From Rossellomorea aquimaris (GTDB taxonomy: Bacteria; Bacillota; Bacilli; Bacillales; Bacillaceae_B), in NCBI RefSeq assembly GCF_020172085.1, contig NZ_JAIVAT010000005.1, positions 275,863 through 339,862 on the forward strand: a stretch of DNA of 64,000 nucleotides, read 5' to 3'. Both the position numbers and the translations under genes were made by a program. Shown here piece after piece: positions 63,694-64,000 of this stretch (the stretch's first letter is position 1; every line of letters begins with the position of its first letter). The notes beneath the pieces are model-generated. The model did no database searches, was not told where the DNA came from, and worked only from the letters and a program-made list of their open reading frames with translations.

Positions 63694-64000
63694 TTTTCGC
63701 CGTTAAATTTGAGTTTTCGCCGATATAATCTGAATTTCGCCGTTAAATTTGTGGTTTCGCCGATACAATCTGGATTTCGCCGTTAAATTACGGATTTCGC
63801 CGATATAATCTGGATTTCGCCGTTAAATTACGGATTTCACCGATATAATCTGGATTTCGCCGTTAATTTTGAGGTTTCGCCGATATAATCTGGATTTCGC
63901 CGTTAATTTTGAGGTTTCGCCGATATAATCTGGATTTCGCCGTTAATTTTGAGGTTTCGCCGATATAATCTGGATTTCGCCGTTAATTTTGAGGTTTCGC
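63694..64000 (+). repeat. phased micro-repeat array E (core TTTCGCCG), runs off the window
   Basis: Sixteen cores from 63695 to the edge, spaced exactly 20 bases (63695, 63715, 63735 ...). Two unit types alternate: core + TTAAATT/TTAATTTTGAGG and core + ATATAATCTGGA, so the real unit is a 40-base dimer. One core is mutated (TTTCACCG at 63835). The unit with ATATAAT carries a -10-like TATAAT every 40 bases. The 447-base stretch from the MFS start to the edge has nothing else. Confidence 0.88.

Noticed and set aside
63694..64000. CRISPR array
   Set aside because: Units are 20 bases with 8-base cores and near-identical spacers; CRISPR repeats are 23-47 bases with unique spacers. No cas genes nearby.

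Overview
The window reads as a chromosomal segment of a low-to-mid GC, spore-forming Bacillaceae (Bacillus/Rossellomorea-like; genus not provable from this sequence alone). The reasons are AGGAGG-type ribosome sites, many intrinsic terminators, spore genes (an alpha/beta-type SASP, YheC/YheD ATP-grasp proteins, YjcZ-type microproteins, ScoC) and long runs of gene order known from Bacillus subtilis: hmoB-hemEHY, ecsABC-hit-trpP-yhaH-scoC-yhaI, prsA-yhaL-yhaM-yhaN-yhaO-yhaP-yhaQ-yhzC-yhaR, hemZ-yhaX, yheA-yheE and bmrC-bmrD. No phage, transposase, rRNA or canonical tRNA was found. The window behaves as core chromosome with small intergenic repeat elements.

Layout. 0-6.6 kb: 3' part of a LysM/GH18 hydrolase, the late heme genes hemE-hemH-hemY (coproporphyrin branch), the divergent heme monooxygenase hmoB and an isochorismatase-like hydrolase. 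6.6-9.2 kb: liaF-liaS-liaR cell-envelope stress module without liaIH next to it. 9.4-13.2 kb: a large ion-transporter-like permease, a PAP2 phosphatase, an M20 amidohydrolase and a DoxX protein. 13.3-20.5 kb: ecsA-ecsB-ecsC, a repeat-rich ecsA/hit intergenic region, hit, trpP behind a probable TRAP site, a small membrane protein, sigma-B-type yhaH, scoC and yhaI. 20.6-35.8 kb: DUF3267 protein, three YjcZ microproteins, prsA, yhaL, yhaM, an MFS pump, the yhaN/yhaO nuclease pair, the NatAB-like ABC exporter yhaQ/yhaP, yhzC, yhaR and an AlkK-like acyl-CoA ligase with a CRE. 36-46.7 kb: hemZ, yhaX, yheA, yheB, a four-gene YheC/YheD-type operon, a ferritin-like protein and yheE. 46.7-54.9 kb: CstR/CsoR-type repressor, PucR-type regulator, msmX with a CRE, a Zn-ribbon protein, the SASP with an unusual leader, fumarase, a cystine-type ABC importer and an NAD(P)-binding protein. 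55-64 kb: an MltG-like short protein and partner, the heterodimeric drug exporter bmrC-bmrD behind an attenuator-like leader, a YbjQ protein, the sigY-yxlC-yxlD module with its own ECF promoter, an MFS pump and a repeat array running off the window.

How genes work together: HemE/HemH/HemY make heme, HemZ is the oxygen-independent enzyme and HmoB degrades heme. EcsAB, PrsA, ScoC and LiaFSR concern secretion, proteolysis and the envelope. MsmX and the acyl-CoA ligase carry perfect CRE matches, which suggests CcpA control. SigY and its YxlC-type partner form an autoregulated ECF module.

Most unusual signal: five intergenic sites (about 21.7, 38.8, 51.7, 56.35 and 63.7-64.0 kb) each hold an array of a short core recurring every 20-21 bases (about 20.5 on average, i.e. 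two helical turns). The core is different at each site, and four of the five arrays lie within about 15-60 bases downstream of the intrinsic terminator of a leftward gene. This looks like one class of element with locus-specific sequence. Second is a cloverleaf with 7/4/4/5-bp stems and an encoded ACCA end in the 5' leader of the SASP gene, just downstream of a sigma-G-like promoter. Third is a nested pair of structured repeat elements near 19.0 kb, with a free-standing relative at 21.6 kb whose inner hairpin is different. All positions were read by eye; no database search was run.
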